Positions 33,568-48,344 of a stretch of DNA of 64,000 nucleotides are shown piece by piece. The stretch covers positions 35,437,706 to 35,501,705 of the forward strand of contig NC_045139.1 of the NCBI RefSeq assembly GCF_008831285.2, in the 5' to 3' direction. Numbering within the stretch: the stretch's first letter is position 1; each line of letters opens with the position of its first letter. Below the pieces are notes generated by a model. That model ran no database searches, was not told where the DNA came from, and saw only the letters and a list, made by a program, of their open reading frames with translations. The position numbers and the translations under genes were made by a program. Origin of the DNA: Nymphaea colorata. Its lineage: Eukaryota > Streptophyta > Magnoliopsida > Nymphaeales > Nymphaeaceae.

Positions 33568-35776
33568 GCCGCGGTTTGGTTGTATCCCAGCAGGGTTTGC
33601 CGTAAGGAAGACTCAAGCTACGTTGACGCCTATTAAGAGCCACTAAGCAGTCATCACTCCTAAGACATGATTCCTATTAAAAGGATGTGATTCACCATGG
33701 GAGCTTGCGTTTAGTTTTGGCCTGCCAAAGTGTGTGGGCGAGAAGAAGGTTGATTGGTATCAAAAACACAAATAAAATGGGGCCAACCTAGAGAGAGAAA
33801 GAAGTGCTGGAGAATAGGGTTACTTGGATGAGGCATAGAGGGAAAACTGAGATGCCTTGTGTGGGAGCAACAACTGACTATTTTTAGCCGTTCATGAGTG
33901 AAGTAACCTTATTATAGAATCTGAAAAAGTTTTCTGTGACAGACCTCATTTTGCTGTCTCCATTGACCAAATCGACCCTTGTGGTGAACAAGTGTCTCTG
34001 CATCTGTTCCTTCTTTCTTAGTTCTTTTTTCCTCTGTTTTACAGATAAATTGAGATCAGCATACCTTGGAACATGTGAAAACTTACATTTCTGAACGCCA
34101 TTCATTTAAGTTAAGAAAAAGTACTTTCTTACTGCGACTTGCTTGGCTCTTTACTGATGCTTTTAGCAAGTTTTGATGCAGAAGAGTGAAAATCTGAGAT
34201 ACCAATATCATATTTCGACTGTTTTGGTTGTGTTTTCGGGCTTCGTTCAGGAATCTTTGGCAAGAAATGATCACAGTCAAGAAGCTCTGCAGATGTTCAG
34301 CGGGCAAAGATGGAGATCTTCAAATCGGCAAAATTGAAACTTTTGTTCGAAACAAGGATCATGTGGGAGATTTATGACAGCGAAAGGCATGGATTCTGAA
34401 GATTTTGAATGTCGTACGCGAGGGGCCTCCGATTCTTTGCCATATGAGAAGAGAGAGAGAGAGAGAGAGATTGCTTCATCCTTACACTTTTGACCTTTCT
34501 TCTGTCTTTCTCCTTTCTCTCTCATGGCCGTTCCGTGTATAAAGGGGAAACGTTGCCCATCAACTCCACAAAAAATCCTTGAAAAAGAAAAACGGGAAAA
34601 AGAAATCTTGTGAGAGATAAAGAGGAAATTAATTCTCACGACGCCGTCATCATCGAGCTTGAAATTTTTTCCCCACTCGACATGCGTGGGACACCGGAAG
34701 AGAGAGAGAGAGAGACGTTTTTTAGAGAGAGAGAGGGGGAGACAGCCTTTCTCTCACTAAATTATTACGTGACATTGGTATTTTTCCTAGTCAACATTGC
34801 GGTTGCGTGTGGGATTGGGGGTGTGGTTATTTTCTCTCTCCACCTTTTTTCTCTCTCTTCCCCCATCTCCTTTTTCACCCCCCCACAAAGTTTTAGAGAG
34901 AGAAAGGAGGGGGCGTCAGGAAGTAGGAATAATGAAATGTTTCGTACGTTGGGGCTCCCTTTGCCCCCACCGGAATCAACAGGTTGCTCTCCGGGGAAGA
35001 TACGTCCGCGTGGATGTAATTTCTCATGCCCTTAAGGGCAATTCCCTACCGACCATTTTCCCAACCATTTTTCTATATTTATCTCTGATTTTCCTCTTCT
35101 TTATTTGTTTGTTGCCGACCTTTTGAAATCAGGTAACCAAAGACGAAAGGGACTCTTCCCTATAATTCCGATGACGTAAATGCCCTTGTGAATGCCCGTT
35201 ATTGACATGGCAGTACAAAAAGAAAAAAACCTACTTGAGATTTATTATATCAATAAATAGCTGTCTACTGCCTGAGTTATATCTCCGATTGATATTTTCT
35301 CTTTCTAGAAAAAGGATGTCTACTTAATGAGGGGCCAAATTTGAAGCCTTAACGCAAAATTTTTTTGGTTGTTGCATGACGTCGGGTCTTTAGTTTGCGG
35401 TCGAGAGAAAAAAAAAAGCAAGAAAATTTATTATTTTATAAGCTTTAGGACGGACTTCTTCATGGCTTTATAAAGTTTATTTTAAAGATGTTCTTAAAAA
35501 ATCAACGTCTATTTTAATTTTTTTTGTGCATGTTTATGTTTACGAGTCTTTGCTTTTATACAAGATTGAATAGCGACTCCTGTCGAGCTATTTAGTCATC
35601 TAATCAGGACCGTTTGATCTAACATGATGAACTTAAACAAAGATAAAAAGTAATGAAAGTATTACTTCATATCATTTTTTCATTGTTTTTCTCTCAATCA
35701 TTCATCTGCGATAACCCTGGTTTAGATAATCAAAGACATCATTTACTCACTCAGTTTTTAAAACTTACAAACACCA
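33568..35776. other. NAC upstream region with (GA)n tracts
   Basis: The NAC promoter should lie here, reading leftward. (GA)n/(CT)n tracts occur at about 34447-34470, 34699-34738 and 34830-34905. Open frames at 34277-34639 (minus) and 34610-35035 (plus) overlap these tracts and are low-complexity artefacts. Confidence 0.6.
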
Positions 35777-35976
35777 GGTTGTGTTTGTTTCACTACTGAT
35801 TTCAAATCAGTGGTGATGTGAAATCCTAGGATCTTAAATCCAGGTCAAACCTCCCTCCTATCAGACCTTAAATCTATGATTTTTAACATGTAGTTTCATG
35901 CTATTGAGATTCTTAGTTTTTTTAAACAAAAGGCACCTTTTTATAAAGCATTGGATCTTCGATTCGAGACTGTTGC
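35777..35976. mobile_element. MITE-like element, truncated copy of the 39317 family
   Basis: The left end GGTTGTGTTTGTTTCACTAC closely matches the left end of 39317-39521. The interior shares TTTTTAACATGTAGTTTCATGCTATT-like sequence and GGATCTTCGATT. The right end has decayed (GAGACTGTTGC in place of CTATCAAACGCAACC). Confidence 0.6.
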
Positions 35977-37160
35977 TCTATATTTTATATTCATTCGCGG
36001 GGCTATACGAACATAAAACATTGCGAATGATGTGACGAAATTGTATATCTTGGAAATAATAAGCAAGTTGCACAATGTCTGTAGTTTCTTCTCTCTTGAA
36101 AGATTGTATTGCCCATCTTTAATTTGAATCATACGTGTAAAACTTGTCAACCATTTAAATGCATGTTGGTTGCTACAGTCATTAAATAATTGCATCCACG
36201 ACGTTACTTGTTCCATATTACCTTTGTCCTTGTGACAGTGTTTGATTGTAGGATGGTACTCCCTCGGTGTACGGTTCTTTGAAAATTCAAATTCCTCGTC
36301 TTCCTCCTCAACAATTTTGAGGAATGTTCAAAACTTTTAAAATGGTAAGAGGTCAGTTGCTTGTAGGGATGTCAATATATTTAATTTGAATTGGATATTA
36401 TCTTAATCTTATTACTTTTTCGAATGTGAATTTCAATTCATATTTGAATATGAACTAAAAAAGTAATATATGAATCTAATTTGAACTTCCATTTTTACAT
36501 TCACATACAAATCCAAATTTTAAAGCGAATCTAGCCTATTTTAGACATGTAAGGCATTGAATATATAATATTTATTTAAAATTAAATTCAATTTGTACCC
36601 AAATCCGATCAAAGTCATTTCTTATATCTGAATCCGATCTAATTTTTTGGTTGAATATTAAATTTTTTTATTAAATCCGATTGGATGTCCACACTGATGT
36701 TTTTATTGTAGAAGCTTCTTAATGAATGAATCACATCAACCATTGGGTTTTTTAACTTTGCCACTACCTCAACTTAGTCAATCGTTGAAAGAAAAATGCA
36801 TTCAACGGTCACACTTCAAGTGAAAAAATAAATACCCAATAATTTCGTGACATGTAGGAACGTCAATGGTACATATGTTCACATATTTGAAATGGAATAT
36901 GAATGAAGAAATGCCTATATATATTATAAATAATCCAATTTTTAAATCGAATTTGAATTGTACTACAATATATATATATATATATATAGATTTCGGGTAC
37001 ATTTTGTAAAGTTAATTTCAATCTGCCGATATTTATTTAAATCTGGATCTTATGAGATCTCATTTTTCGAAAATAAGCGCGAATTACATCTTATGAGTTC
37101 TTAAAAGCAATGGTATTTATGTCATTGGACTGAAGCATTTCAAAGTAGCGTTTTTCTCCT
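35977..37160. other. Intergenic AT-rich spacer
   Basis: No gene is supported. An AT-rich block at about 36365-36700 begins TAGGGATGTCAATA and ends GATTGGATGTCC, and may be another MITE-like relic. A (TA)n tract lies at about 36968-36988. Confidence 0.5.
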
Positions 37161-37770
37161 CCTCTGTTAAATTAAATGTTTTAACGACTGAAGTGGCGCC
37201 GGCGGGTTAAGGTTAACGAGGGGTCTTTTCATAGGGGCAATTCGGTCATAAGGAAAGAAAATTTGTTGCCGTAAATCGGGGGGCCTTTTCAACGGGGAGT
37301 AGTGGCAAGGGGGACCCATGTGACGTAATTTTCGACGGCCGCGAGGCCAATTTTTTAATCGGAGGAAAGACGGCGGAGGATGGCGGCACGGGAAATAACG
37401 GACGGTCCAGATCCGCCGACAGCCGGTGCCCCACCGCCCGCTGTTGCGTACCGTGGTGGCAGAGGAGACTGCTGGGGGAAAAAGGGGAGGGACGGGCGCT
37501 GCCCCTGCCTTTCCGGCTATTGCCAGATTCTTCCCTTTGACTGCCAGCATTTGACCGAGCAGAATCCTTTCAAACTCGTGGCCTGTCGTACCATTTTTGG
37601 CTCGAGCCGAGGCCCACCTTCCCCCTCCCCAGTTTGGTACCAACAGCGGCGCCAGTGGGCTCGGTACTCGAGCTCCAGCGGCTCCTCTGTTTGGCTCTCA
37701 TTCGGAACGCCTGCACTGTCTGTCACGTGATGGAAGTTCGCGGCGTGGGTCCCACACCCACCTGCTTACG
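37161..37770. other. Isolated GC-rich block, open on both strands
   Basis: This block is far more GC-rich than its surroundings. A 158-aa minus frame (37167-37643) and a 116-aa plus frame (37380-37730) overlap. Neither shows a recognised domain, and overlapping frames are expected in GC-rich DNA with few stops. It could be a CpG-rich promoter/first exon of an unseen transcript or a fragment of a GC-rich element. Confidence 0.4.
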
Positions 37771-37978
37771 CAATAGTGTTAACCCGTATCGGGGACGGTG
37801 CGCCCGATACGATGCGTATCGCCTTTGTTGTTCTTTCTTAAATTGCTTTCTAAACTTAATTGCTCTAACTAAACAAATCTCAAAGCTACTTGAGACAAAG
37901 TATCCAAACAATAAAAATTGGTCCGAATATAACAAAGGAGTTATACGCAAAGAGGTTATATGACGACACAGTAGGACT

Positions 37979-38404
37979 GAACACAAGCTGAGTTGAGTCG
38001 AGCCTGAGTTCAATCAGCACGAGCTCGGATCGACTAATGAAACCTCGAGCTCGATGGAAGCAGCTCGAGCTCAACTCAGCAGTTATGTGTTGAGCTCAAG
38101 CTCGACTCGATTAAGGCTCAACAAACTCATTTGAATAAAATTGATATTTATTGTTACGTGTTGAGCTCATGCTTGACTCGATTAAGGCTCGACAAACTCT
38201 ATTAAGACTTGAGTTCTACTGGACAATTACGTGTTGAGCTCGAACTCAACTTGATTACTTGAACGAGTCACCTTATAAACTCGAGCTCGACTCGTTAAGT
38301 AAATGACTCGGCTCGAACTCGTTCACGAGCCAAGCTCCTACGACCCGACCCACTCTCATACTATGCTCAAGCTCTTGTGTTTCGAGATCTCATTCCGGCC
38401 CTAA
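37979..38404. repeat. GAGCTCGA-rich repeat element
   Basis: GAGCTCGA, GAGCTCAA and CTCGACTCG words recur on both strands. Direct repeats such as TGTGTTGAGCTCAAGCTCGA and ACGTGTTGAGCTCGAACTCA recur at roughly 60-bp spacing (38085-38250). The right edge ends CATTCCGGCCCTA. It is non-coding and probably a degraded non-autonomous transposon, but no target duplication could be proved. Confidence 0.55.
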
Positions 38405-39313
38405 AAACACTAAAACTTAGGACCAATAATTTAGCCAACTTCTTTGCATGCATGTAAACGGTAAACCCTAAATCTAGGGTTTCTACCTATAATTGATCGA
38501 TACTAAATGAAATGATTATAAGGACCAAAACTTATTAGATCACCTTAGGTCTGTAATGTAGGATAATCGACATATATATTTGTAAGAAGGTCAAGTAAGG
38601 CAGGGTTCAGGTCAGGTCGAGTCAAAGGCCGATTCTCCGAAGTTGTGCTGGGTCAAAGCGAGGAGATGTTAATGGAAGGGGACACATTGCTTGACTTAGG
38701 GCAATGTGGTAGTTGGGTCCGTTCGGTTCTGACCGGCTCCGGTTGGTTGGGGGACCGAAGGCACTAAAAAGTAGGGACACAAAGGTAGGGGAGGGTCGGC
38801 ATCACAATGTTGACGTGCTGATGGGAGTCATGCTCGCCGTTTGAAACTCTGTCTCCTCCCACCTCTACGACCTCTACCTCCTCCTTGTTTGCCCATCAAA
38901 GTAAATGGTGTGGGGACTATATCCCCTGTCAAAAAGTTCTTTCAACATCTTTATATTTAATAATAAATTTATACTTTTAATTTATTTATTTTTTTTGTGG
39001 GGGAGGGTACCACATAATTTTTAAAATTTTCATGGGGTGAAATAAAAATATTTATAAAATTTACAAGGTAAAATTTGATTTTGTTTTTTCAAAACTTGAG
39101 AGGAGCCATGGCCCCCACTTGCCCCTCAATAAAAAGGTGTTTGATAAGAGAATATTGTATTTTTAGACGTATGTTCTTACAACATTTGAAACATTGTTTG
39201 GTTCACTGAAAACAAAGACATGGTATTATTGAAAAATTGAATTTCAAGGACTTAAAACAATGTTCTTACTCTCTCTAAACAAACTGGAATGTACAAAAAC
39301 TTCTGTACCTCAC
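38405..39313. other. Intergenic spacer
   Basis: No gene seen. A segment around 38985-39130 resembles a widespread plant repeat type, with AAATTTTCATGGGGTG and GAGCCATGGCCCCCACTTGC. Confidence 0.5.
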
Positions 39314-39316
39314 TAA

Positions 39317-39521
39317 GGTAGTGTTTGTTTCACTACACGGTGATTTGAAATCCCTAAGAATGGTCGGACACCAACTCCCTTCAAAATCAGACTTTAAATC
39401 CATTGTTTTTTACATATAGCATGATTTTAAATCCATGCTATTAAGGTCAAGTGAAAAATCTCTCAAAACACACATTTTTATGCAACGTTGGATCTAAGAT
39501 TTTAGGCTATCAAACGCAACC
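39317..39521. mobile_element. PIF/Harbinger-like MITE (205 bp)
   Basis: The left end GGTAGTGTTTGTTT pairs with the minus-strand right end GGTTGCGTTTGATA. The 3-bp duplication TAA flanks both sides (39314-39316 and 39522-39524), as in PIF/Harbinger elements. The interior has AAATCCATGCTATTAAGG and TGCAACGTTGGATCTAAGAT, shared with the relatives at 16228 and 35777 and, in part, with the array at 48345-49019. No coding capacity. Confidence 0.78.
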
Positions 39522-39524
39522 TAA

Positions 39525-40979
39525 AGGTTGAATTTATTTTAAATTTTCTAATCACCATTCAAAGGTAAAATTTATCAAAATCGGGGAGTCCAAATCTCGG
39601 TTCTCAAAATGGAAGAGAAGGAAAAAACAAGAAAAGGAAGCAAGTTGGCGATAAGGTCCAAACCAAAACCAATGTTTTCAACGTAAAATTATTAATTCAA
39701 GAAGAAGTTGAAAGATTGAAAACAATTTGTCAAAAGAGGACAACATTGGTTATTGACCATTTCATGCTGAATGACACCCTTCAACCGGACTCTCAGCGCA
39801 ATCAAGAAAATAGACGCGAATCGAACAAGAGATGAGTCTTATACCTGTCACCAACCCGGCCAAGTATACTGCACCCTTTTTCGTCGATTAGAGAGAGAGA
39901 GAGAGATTGAGTGAGTGAAAGAAAGAAGGGGGGAGGAGAGAGGACAATCAGCGATAGACAGACACAGAAATTTTTCATGAGAGAGACCGAATTAAAGTTT
40001 CTAAATTTTGACTAGAGCCGAAATATATTTTTATAAAATTTTTATATAAAACAAGTGAATTTTTCTAAAATTTATATATTGGGCCCATGCGGGCACCACC
40101 TTGGCAACCAGCAACGCTCCCAAAACCATTGAATGATACCCTTCAACCCAACTCTCAACGCCATCATGAGTGTAATGCCCGCAGCAATCAAACAAGAGAT
40201 TAGAGTTTGGAACACGCTACTTTTTCGGCCAGCTACTTTATACTCCTTTTACTTAGTTAATGATGGTTGAACCAAGTGGACAAAGCCATGAGACAAGTAC
40301 GCAGCAAAAGAACACGGGGCCGCCAATGCCGATACAATCAACCAAAGAAAGGTTGACACAATACCTTACGAACGAGAGGTAGCCGGCATGGGTGGACTCA
40401 AGATTCTTTTTTTTTTTTGGTTTCGGGGGCCAAACATTTTTTCAAACTTTTAATAAGAGCTGAAATATAATTTTCAAATTTTTTATGTAGGTTAAACTAG
40501 AATTTTTAATTTTTACATGTAAAAATTTGAATTGTTAAAAATTTGAATATTTACAACCCTTTCTTCTTAACCAAAAAAAATGTTTTACCTTTCTCCCACG
40601 AGTTATTGCTTGGGATTTAAAGGTTGACTTGGTAACCAAAAAAGAATTGGTCATTAAATAAACTAAGACATAATATATATATACATATATATATATATAT
40701 GTTTATTTATGTATATTTATATATTTAGCGGTGGCCAAATATGGCTGTCTTGTGGGCGTCAGACATATCCTATCCGACAACCGTCGATTATTCAAAAACG
40801 TATAATTAAGAAACTTGAATTTACACAAAATTAGAATTAGGTTTTATGACTCAACAACTTAAGATTTGTTTGATTTTTTTATACTTAAAAAAATGATTTA
40901 TATGTCTGTTTTTAGCCTTTTCTTCATTTTTATAAAATTGAACATTCCGATAACTTGTATTCATAAAGCTTGTGAACAC
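39525..40979. other. Intergenic AT-rich spacer
   Basis: No gene seen. A (GA)n tract is at about 39892-39906 and a (TA)n-like tract at about 40670-40720. Two paragraphs beginning ACCCTTCAACC..ACTCTCA (39776 and 40138) are similar, suggesting an old local duplication. Confidence 0.5.
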
Positions 40980-42657
<1,678 letters not shown>

Positions 42658-45600
42658 ATGATGAAGGAAATGAATATTATCATTTTTACTTTTCCAAAGT
42701 TTGAAAGCAATGTATGCACCCTCAGAAGGGTTAGGGCAATTGCCAAGGCAGGGCAGGTAGGCATCTAGTTTCTATTTAAACATTTTGTAATATTCCCATT
42801 TTATCGGCTATTTAAACATTTTGTAGCGTCAATTCCTTGTGTTGTTAAAGAGGAAGCATTGATATAAAAGTTTAAGTAAAGCTAAGGCATCACGTCAAGG
42901 TACCAAAAGCATGTCTGGTACCTAGGGGATGGAAGAAAGGGTTAGGGGCTTCGGCTCTCTACTAAATTGTACGATGAAATATTCTTCCTGCTCACCCAAA
43001 ACGCAACGCGTGTACCATACTTTCGGTCAGATTGCGGTAACTTGTGATGTAAAACTGGAGCATGTGGGCCCCACATAAGACAAAACCAAAAGATGGGTCA
43101 CACTGTGTTAATGAGTGGGCCCTAACTTGTGGTATAAAACACTGGAGGATGTGGGCCCCACAAAGACAAAACCAAGAGATGGGTCACACTGTGTAAACGA
43201 ATGGGCCAAAGTTTATATGGGCAGTCAAACGCAAACCAACACGTTCCTCTCTGAGTCATGGTGTGGGCAATTTTGAGGACAAGAAACTCACCAGCTCTGT
43301 GTGTGTGAGAGAGAGTAGCGGAGCTATTTGTTGGCTGGAGTGGGCCACTGTCCACGCCAGCCCATCAAAAATTTCATTATAATGTGCTAACCTTGCAGTA
43401 TTATGACTTTAAATTTATATGCAATGCCCACACCAAAGTTGTGTCATCACACAAGTGCCCCACTGATGAAAAACCTTAGCTCCGCCACCGGTGTATGTGT
43501 GTGTGTGAGAGAGAGAGAGAGAAAGAGAAAGAGAGAGATAAAAAAAAAGCTTGATATTGATATTTGGTTTGAAGTGAATTCTCTAATCCAGATCATACGT
43601 TCTGGATCAAACTTTCAGTACTCTTTCTGCTGGAATCAGACTCCATAAACGATAAAGCTTCATCACTTCCATGTGGAGACGTCACAATGTATTTCGCATC
43701 CCATGACAGATCCGAACAGTACCATTTAGTCGGATCCAGTAAAAAAATGTTGTGCCACCCACAGTACATGATCCAAATCTGGATCCAGATTGAAGGGACT
43801 CAAAATTTGTTGTTGAATAAACCATGCAGATCACATCCATCAAATTGCTTTCGCACCTTGATTGATTGATTCATATTTGATTGGTTCTAAGCAAAAGCCA
43901 CGCGCCGAAGGCACACAGAATTCCGGGTTATGTCATTCATTCGGTATACACACACGCACAAACACACACACAGGGAACGAGGAGATAGAGAAAGCATGCA
44001 TGGAGAAGATGACAAGAGGCAGATGCTTTTCCACTTGCCTCAGCCAGCGCTGAGGCCATGTCCATTGGTTTACTCATGGCATCTAACCGCGCCTTTGTTT
44101 CTATATGTAAAATTCCTTTTGTCTCTTTGCCATTATGGTGCTTAAAAGTTTGAAAGGATTGAGCTCTCATATGTCTCATTACTTGCCTAGATTTGAAGAG
44201 ATTTCTCGGTCACTATGTTTCTTGAGTAAGAGAAAGAGTATTTCATCGTACCACTCAACCAGAGAAGCCAAAACGATCGGATGTCATTTCTTAAATTTGA
44301 ACCCAATCCGATTTCTTAATGGGACGTCGAATCTTTTTTTCACATTCGATTTTTTTGGAGCAGTTTGATGAATACCAAATTTGAATCTGATCCATTGACA
44401 TCCCTAATCATTATCTGCACCATGCAGTTGGTTGTCCTCATAAACCCCTATGATTGAGAACTATGAGTATTGGAAATCTTCATGATACTTTTTAGAAATT
44501 CAGGCAAATGCTTTGACCAGGTCCATAAACAAGCATTTAAGAGAGCTACAGCCTGCTTACACAGCTAGTGCAGTCAATGGCAGCATTCAGAACTCTTTGA
44601 AGCGCTGCAGATGCAAGCCATAAAGAGGGTGACTGCAGTAGCAGCAGTTTCTGTTCAGTTCTTTGGGCAGTCTCTCATTTGGAGCAGCAGTGAAGGCTTT
44701 CTCTGGACACTGCCATTAGAGTTTGCTCATGTTCATGTTCAAGATCTACTGTGGTATGTTAAAGATCTGCGACCTGCAGTTCCATGTGCTGTCTTTGTTT
44801 GCATTGCAATCAATGTCTTTTCAATATCTTTGCTACATTGCAGCGCAGTGGGGTAAGAAACATGGCACTTAATGCCCACACTGGCTTCAGGTTTTGGCAA
44901 AATCTTTTCAAAGAGTTCTGCTTAGGGAAAAAAAAAAAATTTGCCTGTAATTTCTGAAGCATGGTTATCATCTTGGGAAATGTGGTTCCTTTGAATTGTC
45001 AATGTAGCCCATTGAAATTGAACTGTAGTTTGTTCCTTTCAATAAAGAAAAGAAAAAAGATCACTACTATCACTTAGAACAGTTCAACTGAGATTCTAAT
45101 GACAGAGACTATGCTAAATCTAGCAGTAGGGATGCAGATTTTGAATGCTAGAAAAGGGCAGGAGATAGGGTTGGGATAGAATCTGATAGATCAAAGAAAT
45201 GACAGAATTCTAGTACCGGATTCCTTCTCATTTGCAATCCTAGCAGGATTGGCCCATGCCAAGAAATTCAAAAACAAGAGGCTCATTTTTTTCAGATTAA
45301 GCAGAAGAAAGGTCTTGTCTTCCTTTAGAACCAAAGTTTCCTTTTTTCTTTTTTCGGTAGGAACCATTTAAAACCTGCTAGGACATGGCGTTAATGGAAG
45401 AAATAAAGTTTGCCATATGAAAAAAAACAAAACCCCAAATTAAAGGGAACCAATTCTATGTGATAGTCATCAGTTTTTTTTTTTTTTAAATTTCTGCAGA
45501 TCTATCAGGAGAAGAAATGGAGCAAATAATGACCCCTTTGTTAACGACATAGTTTTAGGTTTTTTAACATAAAAACTAGCTTAAAGAAGCACTTATTTAA

Positions 45601-48344
45601 CAATGGCAAGCTCTAAGGGGCTTAACATAGCTGCTGGGGCAGTAGTTCGATTCCTGTGGGTGCTAAGTTTTTGGAATTATATACAATGACAAACGTGATA
45701 AGTTCATGGGTGTACTATAAGTTTACAAATTTGGCTCACTAGAGAGGGGGTGGAGGCATGTGCGGGCATTGTGTGGACAATTGCCCACACAAAACTATAA
45801 TACAAATATTTATTTTCATATCGATATTTCAAGGTAATTTTTATTATTTATATGATGGTGCCTCTTAAAATTTTAAAATTTCATGACTAACACCTCTTAG
45901 CCAGAATTTTCTACCTCCAGCCCTGCTCAGGTTCACGCACCCTAGCTAATCGTGTGTTGCCATGATCAAGTTCACGAACTCAGTGATGCAAGCTTTTTCT
46001 TTCACGGCCAAGTTTGAGATTTTCCAAGGTTTCCGGCTACGCTGAAGTTCTCGAGCTCAGCAGCGCAAGTGTTTCCAAGTTTGCAATTTTCAGGTTTCCA
46101 GAAAGTTCATGAACTCGGTAGTGTTTGATGAGGTGTTACATGTTTTTTTCAACAGAAGAGTTGCTGTGCACGTTACTGTGGATTTGAAAAGGCATCCGCA
46201 GCCAACAACGAAATCAAAGGCTTTGAAACGGCAGTCCGACTCTCCGACCTTTCTATAACCAAGTACGACTTTGAAAACGCAAAACAACAACAACCAAATC
46301 TAGATCAAGATCATCGATATGTATATATTTATATATATATATTTTATGTGAATAGTGATGAACATCCAACACTGCCCTCGATTGTCAAAGTTTGACGTTT
46401 GATGCAGGTAGGGGCAAAGGCATCGTTTATTATGTTTAGTATTATTTTATCATTTTTTTATATATAATTGTATATATTTTATTATGATTAACTATGTTAT
46501 TTATATTAAAAAAATATTTTTTAATGTTAATCGGGCAGGTTTCATGTTGCAATCATGGCTGCGACTCCTTATCAGGCTGTTGGGCTCAATGCTTAGCCTT
46601 ACTGATTGCCTATAAAATTTTTTATTTTTATATTGGGATTTTAAAAAAAAATCGTTTATATATTTAAACCCTTTAAAAAATAAAATTTTATAACTAGTGC
46701 CCTTTAGCCGCACGACTCCTGTGCACAACAGTAAATAAATTAATGCCATATGCATCAGATAGAAAACAAAAAGAGAGAGATTATTCGGATATTGGCAATC
46801 GAGAGTCTGAGTTGGGAACTTGGGCAGATATCATAAGTTCTTGATTTCGTTCTCTATAGAACATTTTTCAAATGTGTTTAAAGAAGGCCAAAGTTTGTTG
46901 AAGGAAAAAACAGAGCTTCAGCGCTTTGAGGACGGCATTTTGATGAGGCAAACGGCAAAAAAGACAAAAAACAAAACCACTCTCTTAAAATTTTTGAAAA
47001 ATATATGCACTGAAGTCTGGCCTAATTTGATGAGGCCCGTTCAAAAAAAGTTGTTATCATTATTCAAACTCATATAGATTCCATGGTTTGAATTAAATTA
47101 TGAGATTCATCTAATTGGTTGACATACTTTGTTAAAATCAAAAAATACTTTTTTTAAATATGAGTTGACACCACCGAAAAGTGATTTGGCTGGTAGGCAG
47201 CTGGTCACAAGTTCAAACTTCGTTTTTGACAAGTAGTGGCGGAGTCGGAAGTTTTTTTATCCGAGGAGCACTAAATAAGTTTGGCCCAGCACTTTGAACT
47301 ACAATATTCAGTAATCAAACCTAATACTAATACTTTGGGCTCATTTCTTTCAGTTTGAATGATCGGAAGCTCTTTCTCAACTAAAAACGTACATCTTCTA
47401 GGGCATTGGTACCATAGTCATAGAAAACACATTTTTTTTTTGGAAAAAATGCAAAAAAAAGATAAATTAAATGGTCTTTTAAAAATAAAAAAATGCGTTT
47501 TTTGAAAAAAAAAACGTAAAAAAAAACGTTTTTAACGTGGTTTTGACAAGTTTTTTTCACGTTTTTCTTACTTTTTTTTCATTTTTTCAGTTTTTTTTTC
47601 ATTTTTTATTTGTTGAAAATCTATTTAACTTTTGATATTTGTGTTATTAGTTTCTCATTTATTTTATTTTTCCCTTATTTTTAGTTTTTTAAAATTTTAA
47701 AAATTTATCGTATTTTTCCTGTTTTTTCAAGCTCGCCATATTATACTAGAGAAAAACCCTGTCATTCAAAACTCCGATACGTTATTTGTGACTATGATTC
47801 GTACAATGAATAGCGCCATTCAAATTCCTTAGGAGGGGAAGAGTGAAGGTTTCAGTCATATTATTGGACGGCAGGATGAAATACTCTTCATGCGAACCCA
47901 ACAACTAAATGAAGTTGTGAGAAAAATGAGCTCATAACTGTCTACCTCTAGATCATGTAAAGAGTGTTTACAGACGCAATCACGCAAGAGAGATTCTTGT
48001 GATAAGCACATCCACTACTGCCTTTTTGTTGAAGGAAGTGGAAGAAGAGAGGAAGGGAAGGGAACAAAATATCAAAGAGTGTAAAAAGGGGCGTGGATTT
48101 TGCAAGCTTAGTAGTAGAGCTCATGAGGAAGAGTACGGATCAAAACAATGCTTGCATGCACTCAACCTCAAACTCAAGAAATCTCCCAAATTTTAAACAA
48201 AAGATACGTCGTGGGGACTACAAGCCTCACACCATGTGGATTGCCATGGCCCGGTCCAACCTCCTAAAGATTTTTTTTCCTTTTCTCTTTGTTTTTTTTT
48301 TTAATTAAATAGTCAAAGCGAAAAATCAAGTCCCCAACTTGCAG
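42658..48344. other. Intergenic spacer with assorted repeats
   Basis: No gene is supported. GA/TG-rich microsatellites occur near 43300 and 43495-43540. A plus-strand 81-aa frame at 44611-44856 (MQAIKRVTAVAAVSV) lies in a slightly gene-like patch but has no recognised motif and no joinable exons. A segment at 45720-45920 resembles the spacer repeat at 38985-39130. A patch with runs of A and T lies at 47420-47720. Confidence 0.55.
43039..43207. repeat. Tandem duplication of an 85-90 bp unit
   Basis: Both copies contain ATGTGGGCCCCACA, GACAAAACCAA and GATGGGTCACACTGTGT. They start with AACTTGTG at 43039 and 43126. About 90 percent similar by eye and non-coding. Confidence 0.9.

Noticed and set aside
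34277-35126. Overlapping frames of 109-141 aa near the NAC upstream region
   Set aside because: They cross GA/CT repeats and have no domain.
45600-45670. tRNA-like B-box (AGTTCGATTCC)
   Set aside because: No cloverleaf or A-box at the right distance could be built; at best a distant SINE relic.
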